Positions 23,301 through 35,164 are shown, numbered from the stretch's first letter. The stretch is 64,000 bases of DNA from Clonostachys chloroleuca (GCA_037952775.1 JBANAY010000001.1:2790001-2854000); one strand, 5' to 3'. Notes: generated from the sequence alone by a model not told the origin. Program-made: numbers and translations.

Positions 23301-24724
23301 AGAGTAGTCTTTCCATCTCGGGAGCCCTCTGTCAGATCACGAGCTCGCCTCTATTTTCTCCCTTTCCTCTTCAACCTTTGGCTTTTTAGGCTCGTTGTTC
23401 GCGAGCCGCCCTCCCGTTCCCGCTAATTTCATCCCCGTCTTATTCCACGCCTCCTGTTCCCCAGGCGCAAAAGTGTGCTCCATCTTTGTGTACTAGCTAA
23501 TGCCTCCTTTGGGGATCGTGCTCTTCTTCCCGCCCACGTTCTCCAGCATTTGCCATCCATTGACTAACACGTTCAGCAAAATAGGAAATCACTTCAGAAA
23601 GGGGACGTCAGGTGGCTGCCACTGCCACGTACGTCGTCTCTGCATGTAACTCGATTGACCATCATTATCCTCCGCATTTGTCTCTCCATCTGTAACCCCA
23701 AAAAACAACCTCTAAACTGAGTGCTCGTATCCAATGAGATATGCCTGTTGGCCACGAGGCCATCGGCGTCTGCCAGTGCTTACTTTCACCTCTTTCCCTA
23801 GTCTAACCGGGGAACGGAAACTTATCAAAAGCCATTCCTACACAGCCCAGCACATTCTCCAGTTCTCACCGTCCATGGTCTGTGGGTTTGGAAAAATATA
23901 ACATTACATCCCTCTGTCCAGAACTATGGAAACCCACCGCCAGATCTAGATGAATCCCCATAAACAGGCCCGAGTTAAGAGATGCCAATTATATGCCTTT
24001 TATGGCAGGCACGCCTTAAGTGACATCGTAAACTGCAGGGATCACCAATCCAGACTGCACGCCCTCACAGCTCCCTTTATGGTTGGAAATAATAAGGTAA
24101 TGGAAGCAGCTTGGAACCATCGTGACTCCGCGGCCTCCTGGCTCACCGTAGAAGAAGAAAAAAAAAAAAGACCCTGCGTGCGCCAAAATCCCCTCTCGCC
24201 TCAGTATCATGGCCGAGTTGGGATACGCGCGCCGGGTAGAGCCGCCTCTCTCTGCATGCTGCCATGCCCCTTTGCTCGCCTTAATGGCTTCCCGAACCGC
24301 GTCTCGCCCATGTCCCCCTCCCTGTCCTCCTACGTGTGGGCCGGCAGCAGGACCCTGAAGACGCCATCGACAAGTTCACCACTCCCGCCGACCTCGCTCG
24401 GTTGTCAATAGCGCCATGTTAGGCCAGAACGCCAGAATGGAGAAAAGGCCCATGGGTTTTTGGAAATGCGATGGAGCAAACCTCGTAAATTAAACTTCTA
24501 TCAATGATATCCGCTAACCAGACATGATATAACCTTTTTTATTTGCTCCCGCCCAACACGTTTTATCCCACACCGCCGGTATTTCTGAAATTGCACAGTC
24601 CTCTAACCAACCCCATTGAACAACAACCAATAACAGTTCCAAGTCAAGCCGGGTCACTCTTCATTTTTTTTTCTCACTAGTATAAAGACCCAGCCGCTCT
24701 TCTAAACTCGCTAGTCTACTCCGT
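20344..24724. other. 4.4-kb region with no recognisable protein gene
   Basis: Lies upstream of the arrestin gene and downstream of the zinc transporter. A short (TA)n tract sits near 20758-20771. ORFs of up to about 150 codons exist, but none has family resemblance or splice logic. It may hold long 5' leader and promoter sequence or a non-coding RNA. Confidence 0.4.
22806..23470 (+). other. Pyrimidine-rich tract on the + strand
   Basis: C/T-rich sequence with long CT runs (for example around 22831-22845 and 23185-23215). In filamentous fungi such tracts are common just upstream of transcription starts, on the coding strand. No plus-strand protein gene follows within 1.2 kb, so the transcript, if any, is unidentified. 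Confidence 0.35.
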
Positions 24725-26203
24725 CTATTCATGCCAGGAGATGTAGAGCATAATGCCGGCCCCAACGGCCACGGCCGTGAACTGGACGAGGGTCTTCTTG
24801 AGCTCCTCGCCCTTGTTCTTGCCCGTCTCCAACAGCTCCGGGATCACGGCCACGGTGCCGACGTAGAGGAAGGTCCCTGCGGTGAATGGAAGAAGCATAT
24901 CTCCCCAGGTCTGGAAATCCAAAGTCAGAATCAATTCTCAAACCAACTACACCCACCACAGGCGGGGGGTTCAATGAAACAAAAAGACGAGTTCTGTCTG
25001 TACTTACCAAGCTGGTGCCCCAGAGTCCAGCGGTCCTGGCCATGGGGTCGTCGCCCGCGCTCGCTCCGCTGCCACCAAACTCCTGCACGGCAATGCCGAT
25101 TAGAGTACCCAGCAGAGCTCCGATGGCGGTGATGAACTGGGATCCCATGGCCGCCCGCTTGGAGAAGCCGGACTGCACGAGGAGGGCAAAGTCGCCCACC
25201 TCGTGGGGGATCTCGTGGAAGAAGACGGCGACGGTGGTCGTAGCGCCGATGGTGGGCGAGGCGTAGAAGCTAGCAGACATGGCCAGACCGTCGGTGATGT
25301 TGTGAGTGAAATCGGCACTAAACAGCAAAACCCATGTTAGCAACCATCATAGGCTAGGAGAGAGGGTAAAGACCAGGTCGGGCATACATCAGATTCAAGT
25401 AACCGCCGAGCTTCACGCTGGGATTAACCTCCTTCTTCTCGACAACGGCGTCCTCCTCCTTGGAGCCCTTGCCCTTCTTCTTCCTCGACACAACCCCTCC
25501 GTTAGAAGCATCAGCTCCCGTAGCGTGCCCCTCGCTCTTGATCTCCGCGTGCGCGTGCTCATGCCCGTGCGAGTGGTCGTGCCCCGCGCCGCCGGTCGCG
25601 ATCCGGAGCCCCTTGTCCATGGCGACGAAGACCATGAACCCGACCAGGATGCCCAGACCCAGGAGCAGGTTGCGGTTGGGCTCGACGAGCACCAGGCGGA
25701 CGCGCTCGGGCTCGTCCTCGCCGAGGAAGATCTCGGGGAGCAGGTGGAAGAGGGTGTCGCCCAGCAGGCCGCCGACGGCAAAGGCCACCATGACGGAGAG
25801 GGACGACGGGTCGATGTCGGTCGGGCAGAGCGCGAGCAGGAAATTCGGCGGGCCGGAGATGTACAGGGTCGCGAGGAGGGCGTTGACGGCGGGGGAGCCG
25901 GGGAAGAGGACGGCGAAGAGGCGCGTGGTCAGCGAGGACGGAGCCGCCGAGTGTTTGGCGTGTTTGGCGGCATTGAGCTCCTGGACGATGGGGCAGGTCT
26001 ATATAACGAGGAGCTGTTAGCATCGTTCGCCTGCTCGTCGGATCATGTTTCCCAGGGGAAGCTCAAACCTGGAGTTGCTCGTCGAGACCTTCGAGGCTCA
26101 TGCTGTCCAGGAGGGTTTTATCGGCGGCCTTGTGAGCATGGACGAGAGCTACGAGAAGCGCCAGGCACAAGGCCAGACGCCCCAGTCGAGAAGATAGAGA
26201 CAT
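24725..26203 (-). CDS. YKE4: ZIP-family zinc transporter (YKE4/KE4-type, ER)
   Basis: Zinc transporter of the LIV-1/KE4 branch of the ZIP family, which moves zinc across ER/Golgi membranes. Exons on the minus strand are 26203-26069, 25998-25388, 25317-25008 and 24910-24725, giving 413 aa. A signal peptide (LALCLALLVALVHAHKAADK) is followed by TM segments, among them SVMVAFAVGGLLGDTLFHLLP. A His-rich cytosolic loop (GHDHSHGHEHAHAE) comes next, then the ZIP signature helices ADFTHNITDGLAMSASF and FFHEIPHEVGDFALL with the paired metal-binding His residues. The C-terminus is GAGIMLYISWHE. The first intron has the weak donor GTTTGA; frame continuity (LQ to TCPIVQEL) supports it. Subcellular site is by family analogy. 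Confidence 0.93.
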
Positions 26204-27009
26204 TGCTGGGAAAGTGGTGTGCAGCGTAGCAGAAAATGAAATCGAGCTGCTACGTTGGGGACCAGGAGAGGACGGTTCTCCGCATCCAAGGTAACGATCA
26301 GATAAACAAATGTGTTCACAGGAGACAGATTTCCCGATTTGGCTTTCGGGTCTGGTGGTGTGGATGCTTAGGTACCCGCTCACCGTTGTGACCAGGCACG
26401 TCTGGGCCGAGGCACCAGTAGGCTAAAGCCTGGAGAATATATACCATCATAACAATATCTAGTACTAAGAGATTATTTACTCATATGTAATTAAGAAATG
26501 AGAGATAATTAATCAAGCCAATTAAACATATGTAAGGAGGCTAGGAGCCGAGTGAATATAGGGTAGGAGGAAGTCTTGATGCTTGATGCGTCACTCAAGG
26601 CGATTGAACTGATGAGACGTAATTGGATCCAGATATTCAGATGCGTTTCTGTGAGGCGGTTCCAGGAAGTGACCCAGGAGCTGCTCCATTTAGTCTAAGC
26701 GTCCCGTCAATGAATGCCGATAGATATGGCAATCCTTCAAGGTCCGAGTCCGAGTAATTATGCGGAAGACCTGAGACTTCATCCTCAAGCCGTAATTCGT
26801 TTGCCACTGGGTGATACATTTGAAGCCTTCCAACAGCCACTAGGATGGGCATTTATCAACTCTCCTTTGTCTCTATTCTCAAGATGGGTCATCCTTTACA
26901 CATCAGCATATGATTTGTTGTCAATGGCATACATTGTAGTATCTTCTGTCTCCTACGGCGTATTCACCACTCTGCTGCTAGGTGTCCGTTGGGGACGTCG
27001 CAGCAGGTT
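26204..27009. other. Intergenic region, boundary of the aromatic cluster
   Basis: About 800 bp, AT-rich between roughly 26430 and 26560, holding the zinc transporter promoter and the 3' flank of the regulator gene. No gene was recognised. Confidence 0.4.
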
Positions 27010-29738
27010 TTACGTCGGGAACCGGTCAAACCATCGCTGGAACTCGCTCGTGAAAAAGTTCCCAAGCTCGAGATCATCCTCAAAGCCCATTCCAGGCCCT
27101 TCCAGCGCCGGAGGTCTGGAGAGCAGGTCGGATAAGAGACTTGCATCCTGAGCGGCGTTGCTAGAGAGACTATTCGAACCTGGCCCATCCAGATGAAGAG
27201 GGGGCGATGAACCTATGCCAAAGTGTCAGCAAAAGTGAAATGAGACTAAAAAGGAGGTCCACCAGTGGAAAAACATACCCCAGCTATCAAGCAGCCCAAC
27301 CAGTTGCTTCAGATAGTCGACGCACCGATGGAGGGTTATGTTCCGCGTGCCAAGCTGGACGAGGCCCTGGACAGCCTTTTCCAAGTACTGCTTCGTACGG
27401 TTGATCTCCCCCACCCCGAAGGGATCATTTGCCGTGTCCTGGATCGGCACCAAAAGGCTACCAAACAGGACCAAAGCCGCGTTGAATGCTAAGAGCAAAA
27501 CAAAGTCAGCGGTGCTGGACCAAAAAGGTGTGTGTGTGACGGTGACGAAGGGGGGCTCCCCTTACTATAGTACAGCGTGAACCACCAAGCTCCCATGAGA
27601 TGCCGCCCGAGACCCGGCTTCGTGAGAACGGCGTGAATGATGTTGATGATGTCCTCTGCGACCTGCACGCACATGAAGTTGAAGTTGGCCTGGACTTTGC
27701 TGACCGAGCGCTGCTTCTCGCCATTCGTTCCGCGGGCTAGGGAATCGGCCAGCACCGGCCTGTACAGCAATAACTGCACGCTCAAGTATCGCAGCGAGAG
27801 AACCACCCTGAACCGCTCCAGAATATCATCTTGCACATCGCCTTCCTCCGGTAAATTGGTGGAACTCCGTAAGAACAACGGACTGGGCAATGCACTGGCC
27901 CAGTTGTTGAGTTCCTGCTCCAGTTGGAAGATTTGCGTAATCATCCACGTCTCGGGTGGTGTTTCTACGCTGGCAAGATTATGGCCATAGAGCGTGGCGA
28001 CAATTTTCCACAGAACTCTGTATAGAAGGCTGAAAATGAACCGTTAGTGGCAGTTCAACGCTTGCGAGAAGAAGGGGGGCGTGCATGGTAGAGTTGAAGA
28101 AGCCGACGCTTGCGATGCTATACGTCGCTTCGGTACCATCATCCAAGGGAATGATTGTGGGAAGATCCAGCTGGATATACTCCTCTGGGATAGCACCCGG
28201 CCGCCCAAAGGTCATGCTGAGACTCCTAGTGAACGCGATTAGCTACCTAGCCAGCCGTTTTAAGCAAAAACGTGTGTCGTACCTGTCCAATAGCACGCAG
28301 CCGAACCAGGTCCGCTTTCTCATCTCCTGCTCGATAGGCGTAAATCTAGCCATCACGTCCCTCGAGTGGAGGCCGATGGATAAAGCCGCCTTGACAGCTA
28401 AACCGTGGGTGGTCCATGTCTGGACCGATCGCTGCGTGCCCTGCAAGTACTGGCTCGTGAGCAATAAATACTGCACTGTGCTCACCGTCAGCTTTCTCGA
28501 GTTGCTTGGTCTCATGTCAAGCGCCACATACCGGTCTCGAGAGTAGTGCCTCTCATCATCTGCGTTTTGCAAAGTTCTCGCGCTCGCCGATAATACACGT
28601 CTGATTGGTCCGTTCGATATTCCGTACCATCTTCAGCCCACTGCGACGTGCAAATGGCCATGGCGACTATCATGTTTAATAGGCCGAGCCAAGTCCGTCT
28701 AATATTGGCTCGATAATGCTGATCACGCATGCGGTTATACGTTGCCAGAAATGTGTCTTCGTGAATAAACGGGAAGAGAAGGCCAGTGTTGGAGAAGTAC
28801 GACCGGATGAGCTTTTCAGTCTCCTCCTCCGGCGGTAGAATATTGGCCTGGACGGCATTTTCCAGTTCCCCATTTTGCTCCTGGACCGACATGGACGACA
28901 CTGGCTGCGGCACGCTTATCATGCTGGCCTGGTAGGCGCCGATGTTCAAGGGCGAGTCCGGCGACCGACCTTGGCTCGTAATGCCTTTCTTGGACATTGC
29001 ACGGAAGATGTGACGCATGAAGGCAATGTTTGAAGACGGTCCTAGACGAGGGGTGATAAGATGCGTCCTCACGGGGCGCGGGTCTTGAGAAAGACTTACC
29101 AAAGAACCCGCAGTCTTCTTCGTTGACAAAGGAAAGTGCCATGCCATCAGTCATGCTCTGTTCAGTGGGGGCATCTTCAATGCCTTCGGGATGGACAATG
29201 ACGCCGGTCGCCATGCCCGGGCCTGGAGCCGGAGCCTCGCGGCGGGCGACGGGCAACTCTACATGGCGATCATTCCTGACATTGGATGTCTCGATGGCTT
29301 TGATGCGCTGGTCCTGTTGTTGGACAGTAGCCTCAAGAAGTTTGACCTTTGTTTCTAAGGTGGCAAATATGCTAATTGCTGTGAGCTAAAGACCTGGGTT
29401 ATCGCTCTTGCTGGGGGCTTCTTCCTCACTCTCGAGGCACGAGAAGGTTGGCGGACGCGTCGGGCAGCTCGTAGATGCACTCGAATCCTAAGCGATCGCA
29501 GGGGTCGCATTTAGGGCGCACACCGTTGCACTGTCACGGCAGATCAGCCTTCACTGCCAACTTGTGCCAGTCAAAACCACAGGATGCAACCCACTCTAGA
29601 CTTTCGGATCCGGCAGGCGGAGCACGCAAGGCCAACCCGTCTCCGTTTCGGCGCCGGAGGGCTCGCAGCGCCCTCAATTCGGTCACTCGTTGAGTTACTG
29701 TCATCCTGTCGCTCCGATGGGACCCCGGCCGCTGACAT
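27010..29738 (-). CDS. Zn2Cys6 transcription factor with fungal-specific TF domain (putative cluster regulator)
   Basis: Probable pathway-specific regulator of the adjoining aromatic-degradation genes. Nine exons on the minus strand: 29738-29595, 29530-29430, 29371-29100, 29041-28532, 28475-28283, 28225-28085, 28029-27566, 27488-27279, 27212-27010; 745 aa. The binuclear cluster is C39-x2-C42-x6-C49-x6-C56-x2-C59-x6-C66, split by intron 1, with a basic KRRR just before it. A linker/coiled coil follows (ETKVKLLEATVQQQDQRIKA). The Fungal_trans region has FPFIHEDTFLATYNRM, LAVKAALSIGLHSRD, EQEMRKRTWFGCVLLDRSLS and MTFGRPGAIPEEY. The intron at 28084-28030 appears to be GC-AG, needed to join GFFNST to LLYRVLWKIV. 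The gene diverges from the FAH-family hydrolase across 296 bp. The target genes are inferred from location only. Confidence 0.85.
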
Positions 29739-30034
29739 TAGTACGATTGTGGGCTGACAGCTGTTGCAGTGAAGTGAAGAGGGAAGACTGTACAAAAATC
29801 CGGGGAAACGTTGGGTTAATGTTCCGGCCAAAGTGCGGGGAGAGGTGGAGCCATTTCGTTGGAGCGAGATTTATGGGGCCGGGGAGCCATCGGGACCGTC
29901 TCCCCGGGAATCATCGAGGTCATATTCAACGCGAAGAACGAATAAACCACCGTGTGAGAAAATGGCACGCAGACAGAGGTCCTTTTCCTACAACAGTTTT
30001 TTACCCGCGTGATTGCTTGCTAGTATTCTGCAAA
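29739..30034. promoter_or_regulatory. Divergent promoter: regulator / FAH-family hydrolase
   Basis: A 296-bp shared promoter. It contains CCGGGGAA at 29800-29807, TTCCGG near 29822-29827, and the inverted-triplet site CGGGACCG (CGG-N2-CCG) at 29891-29898. CGG triplets are typical Zn2Cys6 half-sites. Actual binding is inference. Confidence 0.5.
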
Positions 30035-31133
30035 ATGAGGGTTGCCTGGTCACGCCTGATTCGCTTCGTCGCCACCGACGGTCGGACTCTCTACGGAGAG
30101 CCCATTCTTACCAACCCTGACTTTGACATTGGTGACACTACGGAAAAGTCTGGCCTGCAGGCCAAAGTCGTCAAGGGCCAGGATGTATACGACACCACCG
30201 GGGCCACGAAAGTGACAGATGAGGTCGTCACCGTCAAGAAGCTCCTCGGTCCTCTCGCCCCCGCGGATGTGCCGATACTTCGTTGCGTTGGGCTGAACTA
30301 TGCCACTCATAGTAAGTCTTTCTTGTTTGTGAAGTAGCCAGTATGGGCGCCAAAATGCTCACAGCAGTGCAATAGTTCGCGAGGCGGGTCGAACGCAGCC
30401 GCCATTCCCTTCCATCTTCTTCAAGCCCTCAACTACCGTAGCCGACCACGGAGCTACAGTGGTGATTCCCAAGATCGCGCAAGACGATCAGGCAGATTAT
30501 GAGGGCGAATTGGTAAGATGACCCATTTTCTCACCTAGTTCTGCCGAGGCGGTTAGGAAAATGCTGATGCCTTTACCCCGAAACTAGGTCGTGGTCATCG
30601 GAAGGGACGCAAAGGATGTTTCTGAATCCGAAGCACTCGACTACGTGGCCGCATACACAGCCGGCAACGACATCTCGTCCCGCAAATGGCAAAGAGATCC
30701 GGCGAAAGCTGGAGGAGTCCCTCAATGGGGCTTCTCCAAGGGGTTCGATACGTACGCGCCTCTTGGTCCTGTTTTAGTTTCGAGCACTCTAATCCCCGAT
30801 CCATCAACCCTCCACCTTAAGACAATTGTTGATGGGGAGCTGCGTCAAAATGCTGGATTAGATGATTTGGTATTCTCTGTCTCGCGGTTGATCGCTCATC
30901 TCTCATCGGGGACTACCCTGCAGAAAGGCAGTGTAATTATGACGGGCACTCCCGGAGGTGAGCATTGTGATCTATTCTGTCTTTTTTTGTTTCGGGTAAA
31001 GCTAAATGCTAATCTCTATATTGTAGGTGTTGGTGCCGGGCTCAAGCCACCGAAGTACCTTGTCCCCGGGACGAGTATGGAAGTGAACATTTCGACCATA
31101 GGAACCCTCAGAAACGGGGTGGATTTCGCCTAG
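30035..31133 (+). CDS. Fumarylacetoacetate hydrolase family protein (likely fumarylpyruvate/acylpyruvate hydrolase)
   Basis: C-C bond hydrolase of the FAH fold. In the gentisate pathway such enzymes split fumarylpyruvate or maleylpyruvate into a C4 acid and pyruvate. Exons are 30035-30311, 30376-30512, 30588-30957 and 31027-31133, giving 296 aa. The start is MRVAWSRLIRFVATDG. Motifs are ILRCVGLNYATH, FPSIFFKPSTTVADHGA and the acidic metal site DYEGELVVVIGRDAKDV, then YTAGNDISSRKWQR, GFDTYAPLGPVLVS, GSVIMTGTPGGVGAG and MEVNISTIGTLRNGV. Length suits the single-domain FAHD1-like class rather than true tyrosine-pathway FAH. It sits divergently from the regulator and next to gentisate-pathway genes, which supports the fumarylpyruvate role. 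Confidence 0.88.
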
Positions 31134-31554
31134 GATCCAAATATGAACTCTTCAAGGCTTGAACATAGTAAACACGGAATTTCTCGGGTCCTGACCTGGC
31201 TTAGGAAGTAACGGAAATAGAATAGACCAGAAGAAAGCAATATGCATGCATAGAATACTCAATGATAGCTTTGTATGGTTCTCTGACAAGTAAGATTTGA
31301 GCTAATGATCCGATTTAATTACTTTAAAGTCATGTAGGGACTGACACGTTCGGTGTTAAGTCAAAGAATACCTCCTAAACACGCATTTAAAACATCAATT
31401 GTAATGTCCTCCGAATGGCGTGAATAACCACGACAAGACATTCGAACCAGTCTAGATGCCGTGGAGCTGGTCGGTTTGATTTCAAAGAGTAATAGCCGAA
31501 ACATCTGCGGGACTTTGAAGAAGAATGAATTAAATCGGTGTCTATTTGCATTTA
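31134..31554. other. Convergent 3' region (FAH hydrolase / monooxygenase)
   Basis: A 421-bp, AT-rich stretch between converging genes; 3' UTRs expected. Nothing else seen. Confidence 0.45.
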
Positions 31555-33093
31555 CTACTTGTGACCACCATTGACAGTAGCCTGAGAGGTCCTTGATTCC
31601 CATGCCTTTCTCACCTCTTCTTCCGCATCATAGCCATAGGCCCAAAGCTGCGTGGTCGGATCACTCCACTGATTGGTGCTTTCGACAAATGATAGACCCT
31701 CAACCTCGGCGCGCATCCCCAGATCACGGGCTTGCTGGTCCGGCCCATCGGGGAAGTGCCAGAGCTTCCCGTTGACGAGGCTGGCACGCTGCATGCCGTA
31801 GCTGCGTTGCATCCTCTCCTTCTCGAATACGTGAAGGGCTTCGGGAATCTCGCTCGGGGACTTGATTAGTGAAAGGACCTCGGCTAATGCGGCCCCGTCT
31901 TCGACTGCCATAGCAGCGCCCTGGGACATGTATGGAACCATGGCATGAGCGGCATCGCCGAGTATGACCACCTTTTTGCTTTCGGAGATCCAGGTTGAGA
32001 GCTGGGCGCCGCTCAGCAGTGGCCATTGGATCGTGTTAGTGATCATGTGAATCACCTTCGTTAGTCTGTGATGTCGAGCGTGAGAATTCCGCCTCCCAAC
32101 AATGGTCCCTTGTAAAGGAGGGAACTTACCTAGGATCCCAGTTCTCGAACTGAACTCGCATCTCCTTTACAGCATCTCGAGAAGCCCATGTTGCCGGGTC
32201 AGTGCGGTCAACATGAGAAAGAACCATGTTAAACGACTTTCCTCCAGCGATACAGTAAGTCATTACGTGCCTGTCCTCTCCGATCCTACTCATCAATGTC
32301 AGCCACTGCAAGGATTTCAATGTCTAGGAGCGAGCTTACCAAATGTTAATTCCGGGATTTTCCAGTAGCCAAGCTGTATCTGGGTCAGCTTTCATCAAAT
32401 CAGTGTCTACGACTGCTCTGTACGCTGCGAATCCTGTTTGTCTAGGGGGTCTGTCCACTCCTCCGAGAACAACAGGGCGAGCGATGGATTTGACGCCGTC
32501 AACGGCCACAACCAGGTCGGCAGTGAACTCCCTCCCATCCGCTGTCTCAACAGAGGGCTTGTTCTCATCATATCGCATACTCTGCTGTTCGTCACCACCT
32601 TGACCCCAAGTTTGGCCGCCAGATCACACAGGGCACCGTGGAAGTGCGATCGGTGGATGACATAGTACGGTGCACCATACGTATCGGAGAAGTGGGGGAC
32701 GAGCGGCGTGAAGCCTATGGGGGCTCCATTCTCCCATCGGCGGAATGTCATGCTGTCTGGCTGCACCACCTTGTTCTTGAAGAACGGGGTGATACCCCAA
32801 GAGGAGAGCAGCCGGCCAGAGTTGGGGGGATTTGAATGCCTGCGCCGACCTATTTGACCCAGTCAGCAAGGGATCATCGAGGGTCAGGCTTTTGATATAC
32901 TGGAACGTACTTCGCCTAACTGCGCAGCTTGCTCAAGGACAGTCACGGCATGTCCGCGACGAGCCAGAGCTATGGCAGTGCTCAACCCACCAAGCCCTGC
33001 CCCAACGACGAGCACTCGGAGTGGCACATGGGACCTCTCAGCGGGGAATTTCTGGTCATGATAGGTAGCTTGGATTCTCTTGAGAAGCGCCAT
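31555..33093 (-). pseudogene. Salicylate hydroxylase-like FAD monooxygenase, interrupted by two apparent 1-nt deletions
   Basis: Class A flavoprotein hydroxylase of the salicylate / 3-hydroxybenzoate hydroxylase type, expected to make gentisate (or catechol) from a hydroxybenzoate. Exons on the minus strand are 33093-32911, 32849-32340, 32285-32130 and 32065-31555. Motifs are the N-terminal Rossmann VLVVGAGLGGLSTAIALAR, EVGAGIQIPP, ADLVVAVDGVKS and the FAD-ribityl motif VILGDAAHAMVPYMSQGAAM. Exon 2 changes frame twice: once in the C6 run at 32824-32829 (IPP to NSGRLL) and again near 32574-32576 (NSRV to RYDENK). Each is explained by one missing C. The summed exon length of 1360 nt is exactly two short of a multiple of three. 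Splice sites and the rest of the frame are intact, so it is either a recent lesion or base-calling error in C runs. Confidence 0.85.
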
Positions 33094-33590
33094 TGACCGA
33101 GAGGGATATTCATAGATCTTTTTCCAAGGTCATTGGTGTCAGTAGCTCAGACTTTCCAGTGTTCATGGCGCATATAGATAGAGGCGTACTTTTTCGGTCA
33201 CACTAACCCCATTCATGGTGTGCTCAAGGATCATGATAGAATTGTGTGAGATATTCAAGTTAACAAGATTGACAGATATTATCGTCTGGTAATAGAATTG
33301 AAGGAACTGACTTACATGTAACATGCTGCGTATTTGGAGATGGTCTTGTAAGTCGTGGTGCCGGAGGTGCTCCGAATTTGCCCCGCCATGAAGATCTGCT
33401 TCTTCCCCGCGGGTGTATTCCGGAAAGCTTCCCCGGTAATTGCCAGATTCGGTAATTATAGACAATTCATAAAGGTGCTGTATATCTTCAACTCGACATT
33501 GAGATGTACCTACGTATAACAGACATCGATGATATATTCAGCGTCAGCATTAGCAGGCAAGTACTCCAACAGTTGCATCAACACCGCACA
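33094..33590. promoter_or_regulatory. Divergent promoter: monooxygenase / gentisate dioxygenase
   Basis: A 497-bp shared promoter. At 33420-33436 lies CCGGAA-AGC-TTCCCCGG, an imperfect inverted repeat. Its right half is the exact reverse complement of the CCGGGGAA element in the regulator promoter. Confidence 0.5.
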
Positions 33591-34764
33591 ATGGCAGCAC
33601 CAAACGTAGCCAACGGGAATGGACTGGCAACAAACGGCCACATTAATATCTCGGCCAAGTCCATCGAGACCGAAGAGCAGCTCGTGCAGCAGATGCGGTC
33701 CTTGAAAACAGCCCCGCTGTGGGCTCAGATGCAGCGCCTTAATCCTCCAGCGCCGAATCCTCAGACAGTCCCGCATGTATGGGTTTATGAAGAGCTCCGG
33801 CCGTACCTGATGCGGGCGGGCGATCTCATTACTGAGAAGCAGGCGGAGAGACGAGTCGTGATGCTTGCCAATCCAGCTCGAGGTAAGTCTCCCATTCCCC
33901 CTTCTTTCTCTCTACTTGTGGTTTGACATTGCTGATGCATTTCCACAGAGGCACCATACACCACGGACACTCTGTATGCTGGTCTCCAGCTTGTGCAGCC
34001 TCGCGAGACTGCGCCCGCACATCGACACACAGCCTTTGCCTGCCGCTTCATCATTGAAGGTAGGGGCGGCTTCACAGCTGTTCACGGCCAGCGCGTTCCC
34101 ATGCGTCCTCGCGACGTCATCGTGACCCCGACTTGGAACTGGCACGACCATGGCAAGAAGAGCGCCGACGAGGAGGGTGGCGACGACCAGCCAGTGATCT
34201 GGCTCGATGGACTGGACTTGCCCAGCTTCATCCACTTCCCTGTCCATTTCGTGGAGCACTATGCCAAGTCTCGATATCCTGCCGAGGACAGGGACGAGTC
34301 ACCTATTGTATTCCCCTGGGACAAGATGCAGGCCAAGCTTGATGCCAGCTCGGACGCTTGGGTCTCGCAGCCGTATCTCAAGAAAGACGGTAGAGAAAGT
34401 AAGTGGCGCTGGTCTCCTGGAAAACATCGCTGAATACTGCTGACATGTTTCTTTCCTAGTTGGTCTCATCATCGGAGCCTCTGCAGAACGACTTAACCCA
34501 AAGTCTCAATCTCCTGGCATTCGCGAGACTGCCTCTTCCATCTACCACGTCATTGAAGGATCTGGCTACTCCAAAATTAATGACACGACCCTGCAATGGA
34601 AGCAAGGCGATACTTTCTGCATCCCTGCTTGGCACCATTATCAGCACTTTGCGGACGGGGATAGCAAGGTCTACCTTTACCGGTTTGATGACAAGCCGAT
34701 GCTCAATGCCCTTGGATTTTACCGTGTCGAAGGAGTCGACACTGAGAAATATGTTACTGAATAG
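33591..34764 (+). CDS. Gentisate 1,2-dioxygenase
   Basis: Bicupin Fe(II) ring-cleavage dioxygenase that converts gentisate to maleylpyruvate. Exons are 33591-33882, 33949-34398 and 34460-34764, giving 348 aa, the usual length. The start gives [17 protein letters not shown]. Family motifs are [15 protein letters not shown] and [19 protein letters not shown]. The metal-site cupin has [20 protein letters not shown] with His122 and His124, followed by [30 protein letters not shown] and HFVEHY. The second cupin has [15 protein letters not shown] and [12 protein letters not shown]. The frame is fully intact, unlike that of the divergent monooxygenase. A long alternative start upstream (33504) seems to be leader sequence. 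Confidence 0.93.
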
Positions 34765-35164
34765 GGACAAGCTACAACACCGTAGCTTTCACCCAGATAG
34801 TGATTTTAATCCAATTAACTTACTGGTATGAGCTTACGTGCACGTTCATGTTCACGAACTTCTTCATATCCATATGAAGTATCTCAGTAATCAATGTTAG
34901 CGTCAACTGAGTCAAGATGCTGTCAATTTTTGCTACGATATTCACTGGCAAAGACACGTAGGCACATATTTCCAACTCATAAAGCACTACTTGCTGGTTT
35001 AATGCACATATCAATTACGTAGCTTGAAAATTGCTCAAGCCCATTTTGGTTGATTGCCTACACTCCACTCAGTCTACGGTTCGATGGGAAATGAGCCCAT
35101 TTTAGGGGCGAAGGATGTGACGAAATGATGGTTCTATTCTGGTTTGGGCGGAATTCTCTGCATT
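34765..35164. other. Convergent 3' region (gentisate dioxygenase / aldehyde dehydrogenase)
   Basis: A 400-bp AT-rich stretch between converging genes; no other feature seen. Confidence 0.45.

Noticed and set aside
23950..24411. 153-codon plus-strand ORF downstream of the pyrimidine-rich tract
   Set aside because: No family resemblance, a low-complexity Lys run from an A-rich tract, and no splice support; left as intergenic.
25306..26229. 307-codon plus-strand ORF
   Set aside because: Antisense of the zinc transporter in GC-rich sequence; composition reflects the opposite strand's codons.
32407..32769. Reading the monooxygenase frameshift as an intron
   Set aside because: Any intron restoring the frame would be under about 25 nt or would remove conserved residues; 1-nt deletions fit the length arithmetic exactly.
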